Shown: positions 7,214 to 14,896 of the stretch, piece after piece
Layout of the letters: each line of letters opens with the position of its first letter
Numbering within the stretch: the stretch's first letter is position 1
Assembly: GCA_030041195.1 (NCBI GenBank)
Contig: JASHOI010000007.1
Location: 1-23,022, forward strand
Source: Streptosporangiaceae bacterium
GTDB taxonomy: Bacteria; Actinomycetota; Actinomycetes; Streptosporangiales; Streptosporangiaceae
Length of the DNA: 23,022 nucleotides
Direction of reading: 5' to 3'
Notes under the pieces: model-generated
Database searches by the model: none
Seen by the model: only the letters and a program-made list of their open reading frames with translations
What the model was told of the DNA's origin: nothing
Position numbers and translations under genes: made by a program

Positions 7214-8638
7214 ATGACCGAATTGACCTGGATGGACGCCACCGCGCAGGCTGAACTGGTTCGCAACGGCGAAGCCAGTCCCACAGAACTCGTCGAGGCG
7301 GCCATCGGCCGGATCGAGGCGGTCAACCCGAAGCTGGACGCCGTGATCAGGACCCGGTTCGACCAGGCCAGGGCGGAGGCTGCCGGTGATCTCCCGGACG
7401 GCCCGTTCCGCGGGGTGCCGATCCTGTTCAAGGACCTGGGCTGCACGGTCGCCGGCGAGGTGACCGCGTTCGGCCTCGGGCCCATGCGCGATCAGCCGAT
7501 ACCGGTCACGTCCTTCCTCGCGGAGGCGTTCCTGGCGGCCGGCTTCGTCCCGCTCGGCCGCACGAACACGCCGGAGATGGGGACCACGGTGACCACCGAG
7601 CCGATGAGCTTCCCCCCGGCCCGCAACCCGTGGGATCCCGGACACTCAACCGGCGGGTCGTCGGGCGGCTCGTCCGCGGCGGTGGCCAGCGGCATGGTGC
7701 CGGTCGCGCACGCCAACGACGGCGGCGGGTCGATCCGGATCCCGGCCAGCGAGTGCGGTCTTGTCGGGCTCAAGCCGAACCGCGCGCGGGTGAGCCAGGG
7801 CCCGCTGGTCGGCGAGGGCTGGGCCGGCGGCACGATCGACGGCGCTGTGGCACGGACGGTGCGCGACGCGGCCGGCGTCCTGGACGTGATCAGCGTTTGG
7901 CACGCCGGCGAGCCGTACTACCCGCCGCCGCTGCCCCGGCCGCTGCGCGAGGAGGTCGGCGCCGACCCGGGCAGGCTGCGGATCGGGTTCATCGACCGGC
8001 CGGGTTCCGACCGCTTTCTCGATGACCCCGAGTGCCGCGCGGCCGTCGCCGGCGCCGCGCGGCTGCTGGAGGGGCTGGGCCACCACGTCGAGGAGTCCGG
8101 GCCGGCGGAGATGTTCGACGAGGCGTTCATCCAGCACTTCACCACGATCATCTCGGCCGACACCGAGGCGACGTTCCGCGTGTTCGAGATGCTGCTCGGC
8201 CGGCCGATCGCCGAGGAGGAGATCGAGCCGCGCAACGTCACCTACCGCAAGATCGGCGCGGCCCTGGACGCGGTGTCCTACCTGGAGAGCCGGGCGTGGC
8301 TCGGCACGTGGGTGCGGCAGATGGCGTCCTGGTGGACCGGGCATGACCTGCTGCTCACGCCCACGCTGGGCGCGCCGCCGCCGGAGCTCGGCTGGTTCAC
8401 CGCGGATGGCCCCGATGGCGAGGGGGCGCGGGTGGTCAGCTTCATCCCGTACACGGCGCAGTTCAACATGACCGGCCAGCCGGCGGTGACGCTGCCGCTG
8501 CACTGGACCCCGGGCGGGCTGCCGGTCGGGGTCCAGCTCGTCGCCGCCTACGGCCGGGAGGATCTGCTGGTCCGGGTGGCCAGCCAGCTCGAAGAGGCCG
8601 CGCCCTGGGCGGACCGGCACCCGCAGGTGCACGCGTAG
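7214..8638 (+). CDS. Amidase-signature-family hydrolase
   Basis: A 474-residue enzyme of the amidase signature family, which hydrolyses amide bonds through a Ser-cisSer-Lys triad. All three residues are visible: K73 in PILFKDLG, the cis-serine S149 in the GGSSGGSS stretch, and the nucleophile S173 in DGGGSIRIPAS; the 24-residue spacing of the two serines is canonical. The sequence is of the general type annotated as amidase or 6-aminohexanoate-cyclic-dimer-hydrolase-like. No GatA partners (GatB, GatC) lie nearby, so it is probably a catabolic or detoxifying amidase rather than part of tRNA amidotransferase; substrate unknown. The ATG at 7214 lacks a strong ribosome site. It ends 15 bases from the convergent AI-2E-type gene. 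Confidence 0.93.
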   Translation: MTELTWMDATAQAELVRNGEASPTELVEAAIGRIEAVNPKLDAVIRTRFDQARAEAAGDLPDGPFRGVPILFKDLGCTVAGEVTAFGLGPMRDQPIPVTSFLAEAFLAAGFVPLGRTNTPEMGTTVTTEPMSFPPARNPWDPGHSTGGSSGGSSAAVASGMVPVAHANDGGGSIRIPASECGLVGLKPNRARVSQGPLVGEGWAGGTIDGAVARTVRDAAGVLDVISVWHAGEPYYPPPLPRPLREEVGADPGRLRIGFIDRPGSDRFLDDPECRAAVAGAARLLEGLGHHVEESGPAEMFDEAFIQHFTTIISADTEATFRVFEMLLGRPIAEEEIEPRNVTYRKIGAALDAVSYLESRAWLGTWVRQMASWWTGHDLLLTPTLGAPPPELGWFTADGPDGEGARVVSFIPYTAQFNMTGQPAVTLPLHWTPGGLPVGVQLVAAYGREDLLVRVASQLEEAAPWADRHPQVHA

Positions 8639-8652
8639 GCAGCGGTTCAGGG

Positions 8653-9882
8653 CTATCGGGCCGGCTGCTGCTCCGGGTCGGCCGGCTGCGGCTGCGGCCC
8701 GGCCGGCTGCTCCGGTCCCGTGGCCGGTGCGGAACCGTCCGGCGGGGCTGTTCCCGGCGGGAGCGCGGCCCGCTGCGGCGCGCTCTCCAGCCAGAGTTCG
8801 CGGATCAGCACCTGCACCGCCCCGGCGGCGGGTATCGAGAGCAGCGCCGCCACGAACGCGCCGAAGATCCCGCCGATCCAGCTGCCGATGCTGGCGCCGA
8901 CCAGGATGGACAGCAGCACGAGCAGCGGGTTCACCTTGACCGTGCGGCTCATGATGATCGGGTTCAGGATGTGGTTCTCGACCTGCGTGTAGACCACGAA
9001 CACGACCAGCGTGACGACGCCAGCGACCAGCGAGTGGCCGGCCGCGAACAGGACCGTGGGGATGCCGGCCAGCGCGCCCCCGATCATCGGGATGAAGTCG
9101 ACCAGAGCCACCCAGAGCGCCCACAGGAACGGGTACGGGACGCCGACGATCGTCAGGTCCACGAACACGACACCGCCCGCGATCAGCGAGGTCAGGAAGT
9201 TCCCGAGCATGTAGCCGGTGACCGAGCGGTTGACCTCCCGGGCCACGCGCGAGTAACGCTCCGCCCGGTCCGGCGCCATCATGCCGAGCAGGCCGGCCCG
9301 CATCCGGGGACCCTCGAGCATCAGCAGCACCGCGAGCACGAAGATGGTCGCCAGCGCGATCACCAGCGAGAAGGCGCCCTTGCCCACGGCGAGGGCCGGT
9401 GCCGCGAGGTTCTTGCCGAAGTCGGCGATCTTGGACTCGTTCTGCTGCACCCAGCGCAGCACGTGGTACTTGCGTACCAGGTGGCCGATCCAGCCCCTGC
9501 CGTGCTCGGCGGCGCTCACGTACGTGGGCAGCGAATCGGCCAGGTGGGTGATCCCGTTGACCAGCGGCAGCCCGAACGCGACCGTGAGGCCGAAAAAGAC
9601 GATCAGGCCCCACAGCGTGACCGTGGCCACGGCCCAGCCGCGCCGCTTGATCCGCCATCGCTGCAGCGCCACCACCAGCGGGTTCAGGATCAGCGCGATG
9701 AAACCGGCCACGACGATCAGCAGGAAGACGTCACGCAGCCGGTAGACCAGCTTGCCGAGCAGGTAGGCGACCGCCACGACCGCGACGGTGACCAGGATCG
9801 TCCGCAGCGGTATCCCACGGGATTCCGCGGCCTTCCACAGCCGCGCCCGACGGGTGTCGGGCTGAGGCATATCATCGGCCAT
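8653..9882 (-). CDS. AI-2E-family (PerM/UPF0118) transporter
   Basis: A 409-residue membrane protein with about eight helices. N-terminal helices run around 28-48 and 52-74, another at about 84-105, then a soluble stretch (about 110-160), and a membrane C-terminal half containing the family region PFLWALWVALVDFIPMIGG and VENHILNPIIMSRTVKVNPL. This family includes the AI-2 exporter TqsA and Na+/H+ antiporter-like PerM members; the transported species here is unknown. The last 50 residues form a Pro/Ala/Gln-rich cytoplasmic tail. It ends 15 bases from the convergent amidase. The upstream MMPL gene on the same strand ends about 66 bases before this start, so readthrough is possible. Confidence 0.92.
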   Translation of the reverse strand: MADDMPQPDTRRARLWKAAESRGIPLRTILVTVAVVAVAYLLGKLVYRLRDVFLLIVVAGFIALILNPLVVALQRWRIKRRGWAVATVTLWGLIVFFGLTVAFGLPLVNGITHLADSLPTYVSAAEHGRGWIGHLVRKYHVLRWVQQNESKIADFGKNLAAPALAVGKGAFSLVIALATIFVLAVLLMLEGPRMRAGLLGMMAPDRAERYSRVAREVNRSVTGYMLGNFLTSLIAGGVVFVDLTIVGVPYPFLWALWVALVDFIPMIGGALAGIPTVLFAAGHSLVAGVVTLVVFVVYTQVENHILNPIIMSRTVKVNPLLVLLSILVGASIGSWIGGIFGAFVAALLSIPAAGAVQVLIRELWLESAPQRAALPPGTAPPDGSAPATGPEQPAGPQPQPADPEQQPAR

Positions 9883-9948
9883 TTGCCCATCATGTCAGCC
9901 GCGCGCCCGGGGCAGGCGCCCCAGGCGCGCAGGATCGGCGGTTGGCGG

Positions 9949-12207
9949 TCAGGCCGGCAGCCGAGCCGGGGCGGCCTCGGCGGCCAGGGCAGGACCCGGT
10001 GTTGCCGCGGTTTTGCCGCCCGGAAGCCAGCGCAGCCAGCGCGGCAGGTACCAGCAGCGGTCGCCGAGCAGGGCCATGGCGGCCGGGACCAGGACGCCGC
10101 GGACCACGGTCGCGTCGATCAGCACCGCGGCCGGCAGCCCGATGCCGAGCATCTTCAGCTCGAACAGGTGCAGCGAGGCGAAGATGGAGAACACCGCGAC
10201 CATGATCACCGCAGCGCCGGTCACGACACCGGCGCTGCCGGCGATGCCGCGGGTCACCGCGTCCTTGGTGCTCGCGCCGCCGAGCCTGATCTCCCGGATC
10301 CGGCTGAGGATGAACACGTGGTAGTCCATGGACAGCCCGAACAGGAACACGAACAGGAACAGCGGCACCCACGGCGTGATCGCGCCGAAGCTGGTGTAGT
10401 CGAGCGGGCCCTGCAGCCTCCCGTCCTGGAAGACCAGCGTGATCAGGCCGTAGGCGGCGCCCACCGACAGCAGGTTGAGCCCGATCGAGACCAGCGGCAG
10501 GGTGACCGAGCGGAACGCGACCAGCAGCAGCACGAACGCCAGCACCGCCACCACGGCGAACACGAGCGGGTACCGGGCGTCGATCTGGTGGGTGTCGTCG
10601 TAGCTGGACGCGGTGTTGCCGGTCACCGCGTAGCTGATCCCGGGTACCCGGCCGAGGGTCGCGGGCAGCGCCCGGTCCCGCAGCGTCAACAGCGCATTGT
10701 TCGACGCCGTGTCGGTGCCGTTGCCCGCGAGCGTGACGTTCACGATCAGCGCTCGGCCGCCCGCGACGCTCGCCGTGGTGATCGGTTCGCGGATCGGGCC
10801 GTTCGCCGACGCCCTGCCCTGCAGCGCGGCGATCGCGTCGCGGACCGCCGGGCCGGACAGCCCGGTTCCGGTCACCACGACCTGGGCCGGGGACGGCGCC
10901 TGCGGGAACGCCTGCTGGATCCGGTCGTAGGTGGCGACGATCGGCACGTTGTTCGGCACGTCGTTCTCCGGGTACGCGAGCCGCATGCCCAGCGCGGGCG
11001 CGGCGAGCGCGAGCATCGCCACCGCGGCCACGCCGCCCCACAGCAGCGGGCGCCGCACCACCCGGCGGACAAGCGCCGCCCAGAGCCGAGAAGGCCTGGC
11101 TGCGGTCCGGCGCCGGCCCAGGAACGGGATCCGGGCCCGGTCGGCCCAGGGCCCGAGCCAGGACAGCAGCGCGGGCACGAACGTCAGCGAGCCGATCACC
11201 GCCACGCCGACCACGGCGATGGCCCCGAACGCGATGCCGGTAAACTCCGCGGCGCCGACCAGGAACAGCCCGGCCAGCGCGATCATCACGGTCAGGCCCG
11301 AGATCACGATCGCCCGGCCCGACGTGCCGGCCGCGATCCGCAGCGCCTCGGTGACCGACGCCCCCCGGGCCCGTTCCTCGCGCTCGCGGCGCAGGTAGAA
11401 CAGGGAGTAGTCAATGCCGACCGCCATGCCGATCAGCAGCGTCACCTCCGAGGTGGCCTGCCCGACCGGCAGCCAGTGACCGGGGATGGCCAGCAGCGAG
11501 AGCGCGGTGATCACCGAGGTGGCGGCCAGCAGCAGCGGGATGCCCGCAGCGATCAGCGCGCCGAACACCACGGCCAGCAGCACCAGGGTGATCGGCACCG
11601 AGGTCTCCTCGGCCCTCCTGAAGTCGCCGGAGACCAGGGCGTTGATGGCCCGGTCCGCGCTCGCGTCACCGGCCTCCTGGACGAGCAGGTCCGGGTGGCG
11701 GGCCTGGACGGCCGCGACCGCGTTCAGGTCGGGGACCACGGTCTGGTCCTCGTTGCTGGAGTTGCCGGGGACGTTGAACGTGACCAGCGCGCTGCGGCCG
11801 TTGGCCGAGACCAGCGACGCGCCGCCGGGACTGTCCGGCGACCGGATGCCGGATGCCGAGCGGGGCAGGGCGCGCAACGCCGCGACCACCTGCCGGGTGG
11901 CCTGCCGCAGTTCCGGGTCGGTGGCGTAGCTGCGGCCCGGCACCCGGGACTGGATCAGCACGCTCTCGGCGGGCGGGAACGTCACGTTCAGCCGGTTCAG
12001 CGTCTGCTCGGCCTGACCCGACTGGCCGGCGTCGTATGACTGCACGTTCGTGGCCGGGATCATGTGCCCGCCCACGAACACGGCGACGACCAGGAGAAAC
12101 CAGCCGAGCACCGCGGTCTTGCGGTGCCGCGCGCTCCAGCCGGCGATCCGTTCCACGATCGGCGGCCTGGTTCGGGCAGCCGGGGCCTGCGTCGGATACG
12201 CATGCAT
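9949..12207 (-). CDS. MMPL-family RND transporter
   Basis: A 752-residue RND-superfamily exporter of the MMPL type, with the expected duplicated layout: one helix near the N-terminus (about 31-50), an extracytoplasmic domain, five helices, then a second helix-domain-helices unit. The two proton-relay motifs are visible, GMAVGIDYSLFYLRRERE in the first half and LFGLSMDYHVFILSRIREIR in the second. Relatives move lipids, glycolipids or small hydrophobic compounds across the actinobacterial membrane using the proton gradient; the cargo is unknown. I take the ATG at 12207 (MHAYPTQAP), which has TGAGGT about six bases upstream, rather than a further-upstream ATG at 12282. A large antisense open frame across this gene is a shadow. 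Confidence 0.93.
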   Translation of the reverse strand: MHAYPTQAPAARTRPPIVERIAGWSARHRKTAVLGWFLLVVAVFVGGHMIPATNVQSYDAGQSGQAEQTLNRLNVTFPPAESVLIQSRVPGRSYATDPELRQATRQVVAALRALPRSASGIRSPDSPGGASLVSANGRSALVTFNVPGNSSNEDQTVVPDLNAVAAVQARHPDLLVQEAGDASADRAINALVSGDFRRAEETSVPITLVLLAVVFGALIAAGIPLLLAATSVITALSLLAIPGHWLPVGQATSEVTLLIGMAVGIDYSLFYLRREREERARGASVTEALRIAAGTSGRAIVISGLTVMIALAGLFLVGAAEFTGIAFGAIAVVGVAVIGSLTFVPALLSWLGPWADRARIPFLGRRRTAARPSRLWAALVRRVVRRPLLWGGVAAVAMLALAAPALGMRLAYPENDVPNNVPIVATYDRIQQAFPQAPSPAQVVVTGTGLSGPAVRDAIAALQGRASANGPIREPITTASVAGGRALIVNVTLAGNGTDTASNNALLTLRDRALPATLGRVPGISYAVTGNTASSYDDTHQIDARYPLVFAVVAVLAFVLLLVAFRSVTLPLVSIGLNLLSVGAAYGLITLVFQDGRLQGPLDYTSFGAITPWVPLFLFVFLFGLSMDYHVFILSRIREIRLGGASTKDAVTRGIAGSAGVVTGAAVIMVAVFSIFASLHLFELKMLGIGLPAAVLIDATVVRGVLVPAAMALLGDRCWYLPRWLRWLPGGKTAATPGPALAAEAAPARLPA

Positions 12208-12570
12208 CGGGACCTCATTCGGGTAGATAGCTGTCTGCCACGACAGGCTCTCTTGCCGTGGCCCCGCTGCGACATCCCGCACACCTCCGGATCCGGGGTG
12301 GGGCTAGCCTCCGGTGCACCGGGGGGACGGCGATATGGGCAGCCGCACCGGCGCTGACCTACCTTCAGAACACCGCGGGTGGCGTGCGGTTCGGATTTGT
12401 CCGGCTGGAGCCGGACGAAACCGCACCGTTAATGCTGGCTCTGTACCGGCAGAACCGAGGCCGTGACCGGGCGCCGCGCCGCGGGTAACGAGCCGAACCG
12501 CGGGTAGGGCGGCCGCATGGCCTCCGCGGCGCAACCGCCCAGGCAGGCCGACCGGAACGGAGGATTGATC
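12208..12570. other. Divergent intergenic region with a long bulged hairpin
   Basis: No convincing gene lies between the MMPL start and the small protein at 12571; the short frames here lack family-like sequence and ribosome sites. The one clear structure is an inverted repeat at 12384-12426: outer arms GTGCGGTT (12384-12391) and AACCGCAC (12419-12426), a five-base bulge on the left side, and inner arms GTCCGGC (12399-12405) and GCCGGAC (12410-12416) around a TGGA loop. No T-run follows, and neither neighbour ends here, so it is not a simple terminator. The word CCGCGGGT recurs several times in the region. Confidence 0.55.
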
Positions 12571-12849
12571 ATGTCATCGCACGGCGACCGGCCCTTTGTC
12601 GACGCGCAGCGGCTGACCGACCTCGGCACCTACGTTTACGAGGCGGTCGCCACGCTCGAGTACTCGGGCCTCTCGGTCACCAGGAACGAGGTGATGGAGG
12701 CCACGGACCTGGACGATCCGACGGTCAGCGAGGTCCTCGATGCGCTCACCGACCAGGGCGTGCTGATCCGCACACCGACCGGGGACGGCGACGCGTTCGA
12801 GCTGGCTCGCCGCGACTGGAGCGCAACCCCGGACACCCGGTCGCGCTGA
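12571..12849 (+). CDS. Small winged-helix-like hypothetical protein
   Basis: A 92-residue protein that I do not recognise as a named family. The ATG at 12571 has a strong GGAGGA at 12559-12564 six bases upstream, which settles the start. Residues 12-70 look like a winged helix: VYEAVATLEYSGLSVTRNEV, then the helix-turn-helix-like segment EATDLDDPTVSEVLDALTDQ, then GVLIRTPTGDGDAFEL as a possible wing. The layout resembles small DtxR/MarR-like or Rrf2-like domains without sensory parts. The gene lies immediately upstream of the palindromic promoter of the Clp-N regulator. A role as a small DNA-binding protein is inference. Confidence 0.7.
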   Translation: MSSHGDRPFVDAQRLTDLGTYVYEAVATLEYSGLSVTRNEVMEATDLDDPTVSEVLDALTDQGVLIRTPTGDGDAFELARRDWSATPDTRSR

Positions 12850-12854
12850 CCGTG

Positions 12855-12899
12855 GTCAACCTGAGGTTGACGCGAGCCGAGCGTCAACCTATGGTTGAC
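12855..12899 (+). promoter_or_regulatory. Leaderless promoter overlaid by two 17-bp palindromes
   Basis: GTCAACC-TGA-GGTTGAC (12855-12871) and GTCAACC-TAT-GGTTGAC (12883-12899) are perfect seven-base inverted repeats with three-base centres, starting 28 bp apart. Between them they contain a near-consensus promoter: TTGACG at 12867-12872, a 17-bp spacer and TATGGT at 12890-12895. The ATG of the regulator begins six bases after the -10 box, so the transcript should start at or next to the start codon. One palindrome covers the -35 and the other the -10, an arrangement expected for tight repression, most likely by the protein encoded directly downstream. Confidence 0.85.
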
Positions 12900-12901
12900 G
12901 T

Positions 12902-13633
12902 ATGAGCACTCCACCCGTATCGCTCGACGAACTGATCATCTATGTCAAGACGATGACCCCGCGGGGCGGGCCACTGGACAACCTCGCCGACGCGGTCAGC
13001 GTCGGTGCCGACCTCGGCGAGACGTCCGACGCGCTGATCGGCCACTTCGTGGACCGGGCCCGCAGGTCTGGGGCCTCCTGGAGCCAGATCGGGGCCAGCA
13101 TGGGCGTGACCAAGCAGGCGGCGCAGAAGCGCTTCGTGGCGCGGTGGGAAAGCGCGGAGTTCTCCAGGTTCACCGAGCGCTCGCGCAACGTGCTGGCCGC
13201 GGCCGGGCGGATCGCGGCCAGTGCCGGAGCCACGACGATCGGCGGCTCGCACCTCGCCGCGGGATTGCTCAGCGAGCCCGAGGGCCTCGCCGCTAAGGTC
13301 ATCCACGGCGCAGGGCTGGCCGACGAGCAGGTGCTGGGCGCGCTGGACCTCGAGCCCGCCGTCGGCACCGCCGCCGGGGGAGCCGACCCGGAGGCGCTGC
13401 GGCGGCTGCGCTTCACCGAGGAGGGGCGGTCCGCGATGACGGGAGCCGTGGCCACCGCGCTCAAGCTCCACCACAACTACATAGGCACCGAGCACCTGCT
13501 GCTGGGGATCCTGCAGGCCGAGGGCGACGCACAGCGGATCCTCACCGGCCTCGGGCTCACCACCGGGCGCACCGAACGGCTGCTCGCCGAGGAAATCGCA
13601 AGGGTTCAGGCGCAGCGCGGCGCGGCGGGATGA
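12902..13633 (+). CDS. HTH regulator with Clp N-terminal-type double repeat
   Basis: A 243-residue protein. Residues about 55-83 (ASWSQIGASMGVTKQAAQKR) form a helix-turn-helix. The rest consists of two Clp-N-like repeats, one starting FTERSRNVLAAAGRIAAS with GGSHLAAGLLSEPEG, the other FTEEGRSAMTGAVATAL with IGTEHLLLGILQAEGD. These repeats are the substrate and adaptor-docking domain of ClpA/ClpC chaperones, but no AAA+ ATPase domain follows, so it is not a chaperone. The combination of HTH and Clp-N domains suggests a transcription factor that senses peptides, unfolded protein or phospho-arginine-like signals through the Clp-N fold; this is inference. Transcription appears leaderless and autoregulated through the palindromes at 12855-12899. 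Confidence 0.87.
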   Translation: MSTPPVSLDELIIYVKTMTPRGGPLDNLADAVSVGADLGETSDALIGHFVDRARRSGASWSQIGASMGVTKQAAQKRFVARWESAEFSRFTERSRNVLAAAGRIAASAGATTIGGSHLAAGLLSEPEGLAAKVIHGAGLADEQVLGALDLEPAVGTAAGGADPEALRRLRFTEEGRSAMTGAVATALKLHHNYIGTEHLLLGILQAEGDAQRILTGLGLTTGRTERLLAEEIARVQAQRGAAG

Positions 13634-13660
13634 CAAGCACGCCGCCACCGAGGAGGCACG

Positions 13661-13822
13661 ATGAAGGCACTGGTCAGCTGGGAGGACGCCCAGGGCGTGA
13701 CGCACCGCTTCCTGATCGCTTACGACCCGGATGACCCGGAGGCCAGGCTCTTCCTGGAGGGAATCGAACTGCACCTGAGGTTCCGGCTGGAAACGTTCGA
13801 CGCCGAGGGCGAGGCCAGCTGA
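13661..13822 (+). CDS. 53-residue hypothetical protein
   Basis: An ATG at 13661 with AGGAGG at 13651-13656, four bases upstream, opens a 53-codon frame that ends in TGA at 13820-13822. The product is MKALVSWEDAQGVTHRFLIA followed by a charged segment with YDPDDPEARLF and LRFRLETFDAEGE. It has alternating hydrophobic positions consistent with a small beta-alpha fold and no membrane or signal segment. I recognise no family. It follows the Clp-N regulator by 27 bases and is probably in the same transcript; the strong ribosome site and host-like codon use support a real gene. Confidence 0.68.
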   Translation: MKALVSWEDAQGVTHRFLIAYDPDDPEARLFLEGIELHLRFRLETFDAEGEAS

Positions 13823-13896
13823 CCCGAACCGCCACGACCGGGACAGGTTATCCTTATCCGGGCATTGACCACCGTGCGGACGTTGGTGAGAGCAAG

Positions 13897-14847
13897 GTGA
13901 CCGTAACCCCGGCGCCGGCGGCCGAGACCGCCGGCGGGTACCGGCACGAGGCCTTGCTGTACTCGGGCCTGCCCGAGTTCCTCTCCGCGACGCTGTCGTT
14001 CATCCACCGGGCGGTCAGCGCGGGCGACCCGGTCCTCGTGCTGGTCAGCGCGGCAAAGATCGACCTGCTGCGCCAGCGACTGGGCGCCGAGGCCGAGCAC
14101 GTGGCGTTCGCCGACATGGCCGGCGTCGGCGGTAACCCGGCCCGCATCATCGACCTGTGGCAGGCGTTCGTGCAAGGCAACGCCGGGGCCGCGCAGCTGT
14201 GCGGGATCGGGGAACCGGTCCATCCCGACCGCTCCCCGACCGAGCTAGCCGAATGCCAGCTGCACGAGGCCCTGCTGAACGTGGCCTTCGACGCCGCCAC
14301 GCCGCTCTGGCTGCTGTGCCCCTACGACCTCGAGGCGCTGGCCGCCGACGTGATCGACGAGGCGCAGCGGACCCATCCGTTCTTCGCCCACGGCGGCCAG
14401 CAACAGCCGAGCAGCGTCTTCGAGCCGATCGACCCCGCCAACCCGTTCGACCGGCCGGTGCCGCCGCCGCCGGCCGGGGCGGCATCCATGTCCTTCGGCA
14501 CCGGCGACCTGCGCCGGCTGCGCGCGTTCGTGGCCGGCCGCGCCGAGCAGGCCGGGCTCGGGCAGGAACCAGCTTCCGGGCTCGTGCTCGCGGTCAGCGA
14601 GATCGCCAGCAACAGCGTCAGGCACGGCGGCGGGCACGGTGAGCTGCGCATCTGGGCCGACGGACGCTCGCTCGTCTGCGAGGTCTCCGACCGGGGCCAC
14701 ATCACGTCGGCGCTCGTCGGCCGGGTACGCCCGGCGCCGGACGCCGGAGCCGGGGCCGGCCTCTGGGTGGCGAACCAGCTATGCGATCTGGTGCAGATCT
14801 ATTCGTCCGACCGCGGCACCACGGTGCGCGTTCACCAGGACATCTGA
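13897..14847 (+). CDS. MEDS sensor domain fused to RsbW-like ATPase (anti-sigma/kinase)
   Basis: A 316-residue two-domain protein. Residues about 15-165 match the MEDS (DcmR-type) sensory domain: GYRHEALLYSGLPEFL, GDPVLVLVSAAKIDLLRQRL, and the later CPYDLEAL followed by THPFF. Residues about 200-316 are a histidine-kinase-like ATPase of the RsbW/SpoIIAB anti-sigma type with an intact N-box (E235 and N239 in AVSEIASNSVRHGGG), the nucleotide-binding D265-R-G267 and the glycine box GAGAGLWVANQLCD. It is therefore probably an active serine kinase or anti-sigma protein that controls STAS-type partners. The GTG at 13897 is used; it has only a weak upstream AGAGC. The same architecture recurs, degenerate, at 21107-22096. 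It is convergent with the GAF-ANTAR gene. Confidence 0.85.
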   Translation: MTVTPAPAAETAGGYRHEALLYSGLPEFLSATLSFIHRAVSAGDPVLVLVSAAKIDLLRQRLGAEAEHVAFADMAGVGGNPARIIDLWQAFVQGNAGAAQLCGIGEPVHPDRSPTELAECQLHEALLNVAFDAATPLWLLCPYDLEALAADVIDEAQRTHPFFAHGGQQQPSSVFEPIDPANPFDRPVPPPPAGAASMSFGTGDLRRLRAFVAGRAEQAGLGQEPASGLVLAVSEIASNSVRHGGGHGELRIWADGRSLVCEVSDRGHITSALVGRVRPAPDAGAGAGLWVANQLCDLVQIYSSDRGTTVRVHQDI

Positions 14848-14896
14848 GCCCGCGCCCGGGCACCGTCCGGAGCCGGGGCAACCCGGGGGACAGCGT

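Noticed and set aside
7646..9658. A 670-codon minus-strand open frame
   Set aside because: It overlaps the amidase and the AI-2E-type gene in another frame and has an Arg/Gly/Ala-rich product without family features.
8971..12039. A 1022-codon open frame on the plus strand
   Set aside because: Its Gln/Arg/His-rich low-complexity product has no domain and lies antisense to two clear membrane-protein genes; it is a GC-rich shadow frame.
12384..12426. Bulged hairpin as a rho-independent terminator
   Set aside because: No T-run follows it and both flanking genes start, rather than end, at this region.
12258..12488. A 76-codon plus-strand frame in the MMPL divergent region
   Set aside because: It has no ribosome site, no recognisable protein features and spans the inverted repeat, so it is probably non-coding.
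14848..14896. GC-rich inverted pairs between the MEDS-ATPase and ANTAR genes as a bidirectional terminator
   Set aside because: Only short CCCGG/CCGGG pairings typical of GC-rich DNA are present, without a consistent stem or T-run.
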